Below are positions 1 through 5,509 of a stretch of 6,982 nucleotides of DNA, one piece after another. The DNA comes from Candidatus Aenigmatarchaeota archaeon. GTDB lineage: Archaea; Aenigmatarchaeota; Aenigmatarchaeia; QMZP01. A program made the position numbers and the translations under genes. Within the stretch, counting starts at the first letter, position 1, and every line of letters starts with the position of its first letter. Below the pieces are notes generated by a model that worked only from the letters and a program-made list of their open reading frames with translations, made no database searches and was not told where the DNA came from. The DNA is taken from the NCBI GenBank assembly GCA_016198605.1, contig JACQIG010000015.1, positions 1 to 6,982 on the forward strand. Reading direction: 5' to 3'.

Positions 1-52
1 ATTTATAACACTTATTTTTAAAGTGAACGCAGAAACTTGCGCTTCGGGGCAA
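1..52. other. AT-rich spacer beyond the 3' end of the antiporter gene
   Basis: Short non-coding margin between the window edge and the antiporter stop codon. Positions 9-25 form a small inverted repeat, CACTT and AAGTG around an A/T loop, and the first 22 bases are almost all A/T. It could be a weak terminator-like hairpin or the TATA region of a gene lying outside the window. Nothing in view decides between these. Confidence 0.25.
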
Positions 53-1441
53 CTACTCCGAATATTTCTTCCTCTTCCTTGCCTTCTTCTCTGCGACAGG
101 CTCTTCATCAATGTCCACCACTTCCACCACCTGCTCGGGCTCCCTGACATACTTGGTGCCCTTTTTCCTGATTATGGCCTTTTCCTCCCCCACCTGGCCC
201 ATCTCTGTGCCGCCATCTCTCGCGGCCCGCGAGCCTATCAGCCTCACCACTGCCGTGCTCACCAGGATGGTGAATATCATCACAAGTATCACCACGTTGG
301 CTATTGTTGCTGCCGCGCCTCCCTGGCCCGCGGCCAGGAGTGTGGCCGCCACTATTGGCGCGGTCGCAGCGGACTCTATGCCCTTCGGCGCGGCAAAGGC
401 CAGCAGCAATATGTCCTGCTTGCCCAATTCCCTCCTCTCCTTGCCCAGCAGGGGGATGAGGTATATTATCCTTGAGAAGAACACCACCAGGAAGAACAAG
501 AAGGCTATCCATAGCTGCTCCACTGTCACGAAAAGCGCCACGCCCGCTCCTAGCAGGGTGAATACGGAAATCCTCAGCATCTCCGAGAGGTGGTCGTCAA
601 ACCTTCTTATCTCCTCCCTCTCAGGCAGCACCATGTTGCCTGTTATCAGGCCGCACACGGCAACCGCCAAGAGGCCTGAGCCGCCGACGTTCTCCGCAAG
701 GGCGAACGTTATGAGCGCGATTGAAAACATGAGCAGCGCCGTATATTCCTTCAGCACGTTCTTCAGGAGCCTGCCCGCAGCAAAGCCTATGAGCACGCCT
801 GCGCCGACGCCCGTAGCGACCTGCTGCCAGAACTGCCCCGCATACGTCAGCGGCTGGAACAGCGACCCAGGCTGCAGAGTGATCAATTCCAGCAGGAGCA
901 GGGGCAGCAGCACGCTCAGGGGTGAGTTGAGGACGGATTCCACCCAGAGTATTGTCATGCTCTTGCTGTTCTTCGGCATGAAGTCCTTGAATGTGAAGAC
1001 CACGAAATCCCCTGTCCCGCTCAGCACGCCCCCAAGCAGCAGCGCGAATACGGGGTCAAGGCCCAGGAGGCCCCACGCTGCAAGGCCCAGGAACAGCGTG
1101 TTGAATATGGGCCCTATTATTGCCAGCTTTATGGAAACGTCGGAGAACCTCTTGAACACCTTCAGGCTCAGGTTGAATGTCCCGGTGAAGACGATCATTA
1201 TCAGCGCGAGTATCCTCAGGAAGTCCGGGACAGGGCCCATGGCGCCCAGGTCCACTATTGTCGCATGTATGTATTGCGCCACCGCGGGGTTGGCAAAGAC
1301 CGTGGGGCCCAGTATGAGGCCGAGTATTATGAGGAAGAACGCGTCGGGGATTTTTATTTTCCTGAACAGGTTGGCTACAAGCACGCCGAAGCCGAGGAGT
1401 ATGGCAAAATAAGTCACTATGAGCGTGATGTCAAGGGCCAT
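53..1441 (-). CDS. Cation:proton antiporter, CPA/NhaP-like, with altered ion-binding motif
   Basis: A 462-residue multi-spanning membrane protein, predicted to exchange Na+ or K+ for H+ across the cytoplasmic membrane. Hydrophobic helices run from the N-terminus to about residue 402, the usual length for a CPA-type core. Family landmarks are present: the IPDAFFLIILGLILGP stretch (31-46), the FTG turn near 85, an unwound-helix motif SGTGD (141-145), the ExxxN helix ESVLNSP (168-174), FDDHLSEML before a helix (281-289), and APKGI (351-355) where relatives usually have GPRGI. Two positions differ from the NhaP pattern: the Asp of the ND pair is Ser173, and the TDP Asp is shifted by one (T143-G144-D145). 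The cytoplasmic tail (about 403-462) is charged and Lys/Glu-rich, with no recognisable RCK or TrkA-C domain. The start at 1441 lies about 25 nt from a TATA-like box, so the transcript is probably leaderless. The gene is divergent from the GbsR-like regulator. Family is confident; the transported ion is unknown. Confidence 0.88.
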   Translation of the reverse strand: MALDITLIVTYFAILLGFGVLVANLFRKIKIPDAFFLIILGLILGPTVFANPAVAQYIHATIVDLGAMGPVPDFLRILALIMIVFTGTFNLSLKVFKRFSDVSIKLAIIGPIFNTLFLGLAAWGLLGLDPVFALLLGGVLSGTGDFVVFTFKDFMPKNSKSMTILWVESVLNSPLSVLLPLLLLELITLQPGSLFQPLTYAGQFWQQVATGVGAGVLIGFAAGRLLKNVLKEYTALLMFSIALITFALAENVGGSGLLAVAVCGLITGNMVLPEREEIRRFDDHLSEMLRISVFTLLGAGVALFVTVEQLWIAFLFFLVVFFSRIIYLIPLLGKERRELGKQDILLLAFAAPKGIESAATAPIVAATLLAAGQGGAAATIANVVILVMIFTILVSTAVVRLIGSRAARDGGTEMGQVGEEKAIIRKKGTKYVREPEQVVEVVDIDEEPVAEKKARKRKKYSE

Positions 1442-1499
1442 GCTTATAATGATTCTGCCGGATATAAATTATTTTAAGCCATGGATACAAACAGCAGGT
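1442..1499. promoter_or_regulatory. Divergent promoter between antiporter and GbsR-like regulator
   Basis: A 58-bp intergenic region holding an A/T block at 1462-1477. Read on the minus strand, TTTATATC (1462-1469) is a good archaeal TATA box centred about 25 nt from the antiporter ATG, which predicts a leaderless message. On the plus strand, TATAAATT (1463-1470) would start transcription about 8-10 nt before the regulator ATG. A second A/T block (TTATTTTAA, 1469-1477) would give a leaderless start at 1500. A 9-bp palindrome, ATAAATTAT (1464-1472), sits inside the TATA region and is a possible operator. Promoter function is inferred from spacing and base composition only. Confidence 0.6.
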
Positions 1500-1988
1500 A
1501 TGCACGAGCAGCCTGAGTCACACAAGGAGATAGAGAAGAGGATCCTGTCCACGTTCGCGGGGGTCGCGAGAAGCATCGGGTATTCACCCCTGCACGGGAT
1601 GATAATCGGCGCGCTGCTCGTGAAGGGGAGGGCGCTGTCGCTGCAGGAACTCGCTGACGAAACTGGCTATTCGCCTTCCATGGTCTCACTGAGCCTGGAC
1701 CTGCTGGAGGTCCTTGGGACGATAAAGAGGGTGAAGAAGGAGGCCGACAGGAAGCTTTACGTGGCGCTGCAGGGGGACCTGCTTGAGTCGCTGAAGAACG
1801 CCATACTGATACGGGTGAAGAAGAGCATAGGCAATTCCCTGGTGGAATTCCAGGAGGCCAAGGAAAGGCTCAAGGGAGTCGGCCCGCAGGAGAAGGAGAA
1901 TGTTGAGAACGCGATAGGGATACTTGAGGCGGAAATAAGGAGGCTGGAGAAATACGTAAATCTGCTGTCCGGCATGAGGCTCCCATGA
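1500..1988 (+). CDS. GbsR/MarR-family winged-helix transcriptional regulator
   Basis: A 162-residue soluble DNA-binding protein. Residues about 17-90 form a winged helix-turn-helix. The segment ARSIGYSPLHGMIIGALL (23-40) is the characteristic GbsR opening. LSLQELADETGYSPSMVS (47-64) holds the helix-turn-helix with its recognition helix at about 59-71, and IKRVKKEADRKLYVA (75-89) is the wing. Residues about 113-156 are charged and helical, probably a dimerising coiled coil. The frame is open upstream to 1419, but those starts lie before the TATA-like box, so the ATG at 1500 is preferred; no strong Shine-Dalgarno is visible. The stop overlaps the next gene's ATG (ATGA at 1985-1988), so the two are co-translated. 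Family members repress nearby transport or osmoprotectant genes. Control of the divergent antiporter, and autoregulation, is an inference from position. Confidence 0.8.
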   Translation: MHEQPESHKEIEKRILSTFAGVARSIGYSPLHGMIIGALLVKGRALSLQELADETGYSPSMVSLSLDLLEVLGTIKRVKKEADRKLYVALQGDLLESLKNAILIRVKKSIGNSLVEFQEAKERLKGVGPQEKENVENAIGILEAEIRRLEKYVNLLSGMRLP

Positions 1989-2662
1989 GGCAGATAGCGT
2001 ACATTGCAGTGGCCGGCGCTTTCCTGGGCTTCCTTGCCGGCACATTCGTATCGCTTTCCTTCCCCCAGTTGCAGCTCACCGTAAGGGCAGTGGCATTGGA
2101 GGATGCAGCGCTGGTTTTCATGAAGAATTCCCTGCTCGCAACGCTAATAGCATTCGGCGGGATTATTTTCTCCCTGCTTGAAACCAGGTTCTACAAATCC
2201 AGGAGGGCTTATGACGCGCTTGACAGGACAGTGGAGCCCGCGTACAGGATAATAGGCGCATTATTCCCAGGGTACAGGACCATGGGCAAGCCCTACAGGA
2301 GCGTCTATCTTGCGCTGAAGGCCTTCCCGCTGATGTGCGTGTTCTTCATTGCCCTCACAATCAGCCTCTACTTCTCCATCTTCCTCTCCCTGCTGGAGAA
2401 CGCCCCAAATATCCTGGCTAACCTTCTCCCGCACATAATGCTTGAGCTATATGTCTTCTTCGGCTCTGCTGCCCTCGCGCTGAAATTCTCATCGCACCTG
2501 AGGATCCATGTCCTGGAAAGGGATATGGCATCATTCAACAAAGAGGCAAGAAGCATGTTGCAGAATAAAATGGCATGGTCACGGATGCTGTGGTTATATT
2601 TTGTGCTGGCCGTGTCCGCTTATGTGGAAATGGCTTTTGTGAACAGCATCGCATCCCTTTAA
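1985..2662 (+). CDS. SpoIIM/DUF95-like integral membrane protein
   Basis: A 225-residue membrane protein with about five hydrophobic helices, near residues 4-26, 48-66, 112-136, 145-168 and 200-222. The SpoIIM-type signature is visible as the FMKNSLLATLIAFGG stretch (45-59) and as LLPHIMLELYVFFGSAAL (147-164), which matches the conserved Pro-His...Glu helix of that family. The loop between helices 2 and 3 (about 67-111) is basic and is probably cytoplasmic. SpoIIM helps engulfment in sporulating bacteria; archaeal members are widespread, and their role is not known to me. The gene overlaps the preceding regulator by 4 bp, so the pair forms an operon and the regulator may sense a membrane or ion state linked to this protein. 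The family call rests on a few motifs and is moderately sure. Confidence 0.72.
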   Translation: MRQIAYIAVAGAFLGFLAGTFVSLSFPQLQLTVRAVALEDAALVFMKNSLLATLIAFGGIIFSLLETRFYKSRRAYDALDRTVEPAYRIIGALFPGYRTMGKPYRSVYLALKAFPLMCVFFIALTISLYFSIFLSLLENAPNILANLLPHIMLELYVFFGSAALALKFSSHLRIHVLERDMASFNKEARSMLQNKMAWSRMLWLYFVLAVSAYVEMAFVNSIASL

Positions 2663-2703
2663 ATTTCTTTCTGCCATATTAGCTTCAAGTGGTGCAGATG
2701 GGA
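2657..2703 (+). promoter_or_regulatory. Probable purD promoter overlapping the SpoIIM stop codon
   Basis: TTTAAATTT at 2658-2666 resembles an archaeal TATA box and includes the TAA stop of the preceding gene (2660-2662). Initiation about 26 nt downstream would fall at or near the GTG at 2689. A weaker box, CATATTA (2675-2681), has the right spacing for a leaderless start at the ATG at 2704. A GGTG motif (2691-2694) could act as a Shine-Dalgarno for 2704. The sequence does not settle which start is used. Confidence 0.45.
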
Positions 2704-4041
2704 ATGGATGTTCTTCTTGTAGGCGGGGATGCGAGGACCCACGCGCTGGGATGGAAGATAGCGCAGAGCCCGCTTGTTGGCAAGGTCTTGTTTGCCAATG
2801 GAAATGCGGGCACAGAGGAGCTCGGAGAGAATCTTGACATAGAACTAACCCCGAAGGGCGTGGCTGACTGCGTGGAGGAAAGGGACATTGGACTGACTGT
2901 CGTCGGCCCTGAAAAGCTCATATGTGAGGGCGTGATTGACGAGCTTAACTTCAGGGATCTCGCGGGCTACGGCCCTAGCAGGATGGCAGCTGAGCTTGAG
3001 GGGAGCAAGGTGTGGGCAGCCGGGTTCCTGCAAAGGCACAGGGTACCGGCGCCAATTACCCTGGGCGTCTACTCCAATGGCGGCAACAACGGCTACGTGA
3101 ACTACAAGGGCGGGATGGATGATGCAATAGAGCATATAAATGGGCTCTTTGACTTTGTGCGGATGGTTGTGAAGGCAGATGGATTGTGCGAAGGCAAGGG
3201 CGTGTATGTGCCGGATACAAGGCAAGAGGCCCTAGAGGCCGTATACGCCTGCATGAGGGACAAGGTGTTCGGGAAGGCCGGGGAGACTATAATCCTCCAG
3301 GAACTGCTGGAGGGGGATGAGACATCCCATTTCGCAATAACAGACGGCAAGCATTCCAGGCGGCTCGCATCCTCGGAGGATTACAAGAGGGTTGGGGAGG
3401 GCGATACAGGGCCCAACACAGGCGGCATGGGATGCGTGTCCCCCAGCCTTGTTGTCAGCGACGTGGATGTGGCGGAAATAGAGGAGAGCATAGTCTTGCC
3501 AACTATTAGTGGCATGGCCGCAGAAGGCAGGACTTACAGGGGGACCTTATATGGTGGCTTCATGAAGACCCAGAAGGGGAAGAAGAAGGTGCTGGAATTC
3601 AACGCCAGGTTCGGCGACCCAGAAACGGAAGTGCTGATGCCCAGGCTGAAGTCGGATATAGTGCCTTACCTCCATGCGGCTGCCGTGGGCAGCCTCGCGC
3701 CATTGCCGGAGCCGGAATGGGACCCCAGGTATTGCGTTTACATTGTCCTTGCATCAGGCTGGTATCCAGGCAAGAAACCCGATGGCTATGAAGTGCCCAT
3801 CAAAGGGCTGGATGAGGTCTCCAGGATGAAGGACACATACGTTTTTCATGCAGGGACAAAAAAGGGCAAAGATGGCATTTATGCCACGGGCGGGAGGGTG
3901 GTCGGCGTCGCGGCGCTTGCTGACGGCCTCCTTGACGCACAATGCATGGCAATAGAGGCTGCAGATAGGATTGATTATCCACGGAAGAAGTTCAGGCGTG
4001 ACATAGGCCACAGGTCAATGAGAATTCTTCAGCAAAGATAG
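2704..4041 (+). CDS. purD: Phosphoribosylamine-glycine ligase (GAR synthetase)
   Basis: An ATP-grasp enzyme that joins glycine to 5-phosphoribosylamine using ATP, giving glycinamide ribonucleotide in the second step of de novo purine synthesis; cytosolic. All diagnostic blocks are present (numbering from the ATG at 2704): N-terminal MDVLLVGGDARTHAL (1-15), GPSRMAAELEGSK (90-102), the nucleotide-binding loop VVKADGLCEGKGV (155-167), EDYKRVGEGDTGPNTGGMG (225-243), LEFNARFGDPETEVLMPRL (297-315) and DIGHRSM near the end. The predicted 445 residues slightly exceed the usual 420-435. The excess is mainly a Gly/Asn/Tyr-rich insert, SNGGNNGYVNYKGG (about 124-137), just before the ATP-binding loop. 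In-frame starts also exist at 2689 (GTG) and 2698 (ATG); 2704 was chosen because it fits the family N-terminus. The gene has no other purine gene beside it. Its TAG stop lies inside the first palindrome of the downstream element. Confidence 0.95.
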   Translation: MDVLLVGGDARTHALGWKIAQSPLVGKVLFANGNAGTEELGENLDIELTPKGVADCVEERDIGLTVVGPEKLICEGVIDELNFRDLAGYGPSRMAAELEGSKVWAAGFLQRHRVPAPITLGVYSNGGNNGYVNYKGGMDDAIEHINGLFDFVRMVVKADGLCEGKGVYVPDTRQEALEAVYACMRDKVFGKAGETIILQELLEGDETSHFAITDGKHSRRLASSEDYKRVGEGDTGPNTGGMGCVSPSLVVSDVDVAEIEESIVLPTISGMAAEGRTYRGTLYGGFMKTQKGKKKVLEFNARFGDPETEVLMPRLKSDIVPYLHAAAVGSLAPLPEPEWDPRYCVYIVLASGWYPGKKPDGYEVPIKGLDEVSRMKDTYVFHAGTKKGKDGIYATGGRVVGVAALADGLLDAQCMAIEAADRIDYPRKKFRRDIGHRSMRILQQR

Positions 4042-4061
4042 CCTTTTTCCAAAAAAGGCTA
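4039..4061 (+). terminator. Hairpin at the purD stop, probable terminator
   Basis: A perfect 10-bp stem with a 3-nt loop starts exactly at the purD TAG stop. The stem includes a T5 run, and transcripts from either strand would have the same fold. Archaeal termination relies mainly on U-runs, so the T-run may matter more than the hairpin. Confidence 0.55.
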
Positions 4062-4113
4062 GCGAAAAAGGGAGGCTACTCACTTCGCTTCACTCGTTCG
4101 TTACGCCTTCCAT

Positions 4114-4136
4114 TAGCCTTTTTCCAAAAAAGGCTA
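4114..4136 (-). terminator. Hairpin at the stop of the small membrane protein gene, probable terminator
   Basis: An exact copy of the palindrome at 4039-4061. On the minus strand it begins with the TAG stop of the gene at 4134-4385, so it ends the TraB operon just as the other copy ends purD. The two copies can also pair with each other, forming a long stem that encloses the 52-bp spacer. Confidence 0.55.
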
Positions 4137-4385
4137 CCCAGCGATATACTTCTTCTGCTGCCTGGTCATTGATGACCTCCATAGGGCCAGGAAAGCAGCG
4201 GCGAGCAGCATGGAAACGCCGAATATGGTGAAGCCATTGAAGGCGTCCTCTGGCATGTAGCCTGCCGTCGCGGGCGAGACGAAATAGCCGGTGGTGGAGA
4301 CGGACACCATGCCCGCCATGCCTACGCCCACTATTATCAGGCCGACTATCCAGAAGGCCACAATAAGGGAATAAATATGGTTCAT
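4134..4385 (-). CDS. Small two-helix membrane protein of unknown function
   Basis: An 83-residue protein not recognised as any family. It has two hydrophobic helices, at about residues 4-28 (Gly/Val/Met-rich) and 50-69, joined by a roughly 20-residue polar loop containing TTGYFVSPATAGYMPEDAF. A short basic C-terminus follows (WRSSMTRQQKKYIAG). By the positive-inside rule the C-terminus should be cytoplasmic, and with an even number of helices the N-terminus too. It is the last gene of the minus-strand operon, its ATG one base from the stop of the kinase-like gene. It has a good Shine-Dalgarno (AGGTGA), which supports it being real despite its size. Its stop codon lies within the right-hand palindrome, so the C-terminus may have been set by arrival of that element. 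Confidence 0.7.
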   Translation of the reverse strand: MNHIYSLIVAFWIVGLIIVGVGMAGMVSVSTTGYFVSPATAGYMPEDAFNGFTIFGVSMLLAAAFLALWRSSMTRQQKKYIAG

Positions 4386-4386
4386 G

Positions 4387-4392
4387 TCACCT
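4387..4392 (-). promoter_or_regulatory. Ribosome binding site AGGTGA for the small membrane protein gene
   Basis: AGGTGA on the minus strand matches the archaeal 16S anti-Shine-Dalgarno complement (GGAGGTGAT), with one base between it and the ATG at 4385. Its last three bases are the TGA stop of the upstream kinase-like gene, which implies translational coupling. Confidence 0.6.
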
Positions 4393-4932
4393 ATTTAGCC
4401 GCCGGATTAATAAATCTGTTTTGCCATGGAGGTCTTTCACGTTTCCTGAATTGTATACCGTGCGGTCTGCCATCTTTACCGTTTCATTGAGTATTTTTTC
4501 CGTGGGAAGGCCTTCCTTTTCCATGAATGCCTTATAGGTGAGCTTTCCCTCGCCCTTGATGTTCCTGCTGACTGCCCTTTCATGCCTGGCTGTGTGGCTG
4601 CTCCTCACCTCCACAAGAGTGAATCCACTGCCATACCTGCCCCTGAGGTATTCCACTTCCTCAGGAAACCTTATGCCTGAGACAACATAGTCCCCTTTCC
4701 CACTTATTTTCCTGCACAGCAGCATGGTGGGCGCGGCATTGCCCATCTTTCCCCTGAGGGACATTGCCAGACGGACCAGGTTCTCCCTTGTCACCGGCTT
4801 GCCCTGCTTACTCAGGATGGGTGAAAGCACGTCCCTGGTGTAATCATAATGCCTGTAGCCGTATTTCTTCTCAAGGTATTGCGCCACGGTGTCCTTCCCC
4901 GAGGCGCGCCTGCCGACAAGGCCGATTATCAT
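4387..4932 (-). CDS. P-loop nucleotide kinase-like protein (dNMP kinase / dephospho-CoA kinase-like)
   Basis: A 181-residue cytosolic P-loop protein of the nucleoside-monophosphate-kinase fold. The Walker A loop is GRRASGKDT (7-15), a GxxxxGKDT form. A core strand and following helix, YVVSGIRFPEEVEYL (82-96), resembles the DGIR/DxRFPnE motif of UPF0200, dephospho-CoA kinase-like and T4-type dNMP kinases, but has Ser85 where many relatives have Asp. An Arg-rich segment (114-125) may be the LID. The end, ADRTVYNSGNVKDLHGKTD (155-173), matches the ADxxIxNxG...LH tail of these kinases. The substrate cannot be read from the sequence; the usual archaeal dephospho-CoA kinase belongs to another, GTP-dependent family, so that annotation would be risky. 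The ATG overlaps the TraB stop (ATGA on the minus strand), and a strong AGGAGG lies 5 nt upstream. Confidence 0.8.
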   Translation of the reverse strand: MIIGLVGRRASGKDTVAQYLEKKYGYRHYDYTRDVLSPILSKQGKPVTRENLVRLAMSLRGKMGNAAPTMLLCRKISGKGDYVVSGIRFPEEVEYLRGRYGSGFTLVEVRSSHTARHERAVSRNIKGEGKLTYKAFMEKEGLPTEKILNETVKMADRTVYNSGNVKDLHGKTDLLIRRLNR

Positions 4933-5459
4933 GGCTTCCTCCTGAAGGGGAACACTGCCCCCTTCAGATTCTTCTCAAAGAAGGGGAGATGCCCCGCCCC
5001 TGTAACTATCAGGATCCTGCCTTCCTTCCCCGCCAATCTCCTGATGTTCTTCAGCATTTCCCTCTCCCTCATGGTGTGCTTCCTTGTGTCCACCAACAGA
5101 TCATATAGGTCATCAAGAATGTGCTCGTGCCTTGCCTTGTTAAGCTCCTTCCAGCCGAGTTTTCTTACCCTCCTGAACATCTTTTTTTCTATCTCTTTGG
5201 CCTTCCTCTGCGTGACTGATTTTTTAATTATATTAATCTTGGAGTCAAATCCCCCGGCCTTCTTGTGCTTCCTGACTGCCCACATGTATGCCACAGCCAT
5301 CTCCTTTGGATATTTCGCGAGCTTGCCGGCCTTCAGGTCGCTCCAGGCGATCTCCACCAGCACCTGGTCGGGGTTCATCCTCTCCAGTATGCCTATCAGC
5401 TCTTTCTTGTGCCGCGGCATCATGTTGTGCAGCGTCCCTATGACGTATATCTTCCTCAT
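4929..5459 (-). CDS. TraB/PrgY-family protein
   Basis: A 176-residue single-domain member of the TraB/PrgY/GumN-like family. It shows the family's spaced polar motifs: IYVIGTLHN with the GTxH motif (4-12, His11), VLVEI (33-37, Glu36), the basic MREREMLKNI helix (130-139) and LIVTGAGHLPFF with GxGH (150-161, His157). These residues are thought to form a metalloprotease-like or Tiki-like active site; no substrate is known for archaeal members. PrgY in Enterococcus limits pheromone activity at the membrane, but this protein has no clear membrane segment, and its middle (about 72-110) is basic. The frame is open to 5480, but that start lies at the edge of the TATA-like box. The ATG at 5459, about 25 nt from the box, gives a leaderless message and a clean family N-terminus. 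First gene of a three-gene operon. Confidence 0.82.
   Translation of the reverse strand: MRKIYVIGTLHNMMPRHKKELIGILERMNPDQVLVEIAWSDLKAGKLAKYPKEMAVAYMWAVRKHKKAGGFDSKINIIKKSVTQRKAKEIEKKMFRRVRKLGWKELNKARHEHILDDLYDLLVDTRKHTMREREMLKNIRRLAGKEGRILIVTGAGHLPFFEKNLKGAVFPFRRKP
4938..4943 (-). promoter_or_regulatory. Strong Shine-Dalgarno AGGAGG for the kinase-like gene
   Basis: AGGAGG on the minus strand lies 5 nt before the ATG at 4932, inside the end of the TraB coding sequence. It shows that internal operon genes here use Shine-Dalgarno initiation, unlike the apparently leaderless first genes. Confidence 0.75.
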
Positions 5460-5509
5460 GCAATCTATTTGGTGGATCATATTTAATTATCCCGGTCCAA
5501 GTATTAGCC
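5460..5509. promoter_or_regulatory. Symmetric divergent promoter with one shared TATA-like box
   Basis: A 50-bp gap between two divergent ATGs (5459 minus, 5510 plus). Its only A/T-rich block, ATATTTAATTAT (5479-5490), is centred at 5484.5, exactly 25.5 bases from each start codon. That is the archaeal TATA-to-initiation distance, so both transcripts should be leaderless. No separate second box is visible, so the same TATA may be read in either orientation. This comes from spacing alone. Confidence 0.6.

Larger units (their letters stand above)
4039..4136. repeat. 98-bp element bounded by two identical 23-bp palindromes
   Basis: Two identical 23-bp sequences (4039-4061 and 4114-4136) flank a 52-bp spacer. 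Each is a perfect 10-bp inverted repeat, TAGCCTTTTT and AAAAAGGCTA, around CCA, so the pair reads both as a direct repeat and as terminal inverted repeats. The spacer carries a degenerate further copy of one arm (GAAAAAGGGAGGCTA, 4064-4078) and a TTCG/CTCG-rich middle (4081-4101). The left copy begins with the TAG stop of purD. The right copy ends with the TAG stop, on the minus strand, of the convergent small membrane protein gene. Possible roles are a doublet of bidirectional terminators, a REP/BIME-like repeat or a short MITE-like insertion. The repeat structure is seen directly; the role is inferred. Confidence 0.85.

Noticed and set aside
111..1412. 433-codon open frame on the plus strand, antisense to the antiporter
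   Set aside because: It mirrors the antiporter gene, and its translation is a Ser/Thr/Pro/Ala-rich low-complexity string with no domain. The minus-strand frame has clear family motifs and a promoter.
1419..1499. N-terminal extension of the regulator from ATG codons at 1419 or 1428
   Set aside because: These starts lie inside the antiporter coding region and upstream of the TATA-like box. The regulator's family similarity begins after the ATG at 1500.
1481..1516. Eleven-codon upstream open frame starting at 1481 and overlapping the regulator start
   Set aside because: It is very short, has no ribosome binding site, and probably starts before or at the predicted transcription start. Chance is the simplest explanation.
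4039..4136. Possible minimal CRISPR array, given two identical 23-bp repeats and a 52-bp spacer
   Set aside because: There are only two repeats, the spacer is too long and carries a degenerate repeat arm, no cas gene is nearby, and each repeat is a fully palindromic hairpin at a gene end.
5457..5480. Longer TraB start at 5480
   Set aside because: That ATG touches the TATA-like box, so a transcript from it would begin downstream of the start codon. The ATG at 5459 has the expected 25-nt spacing.
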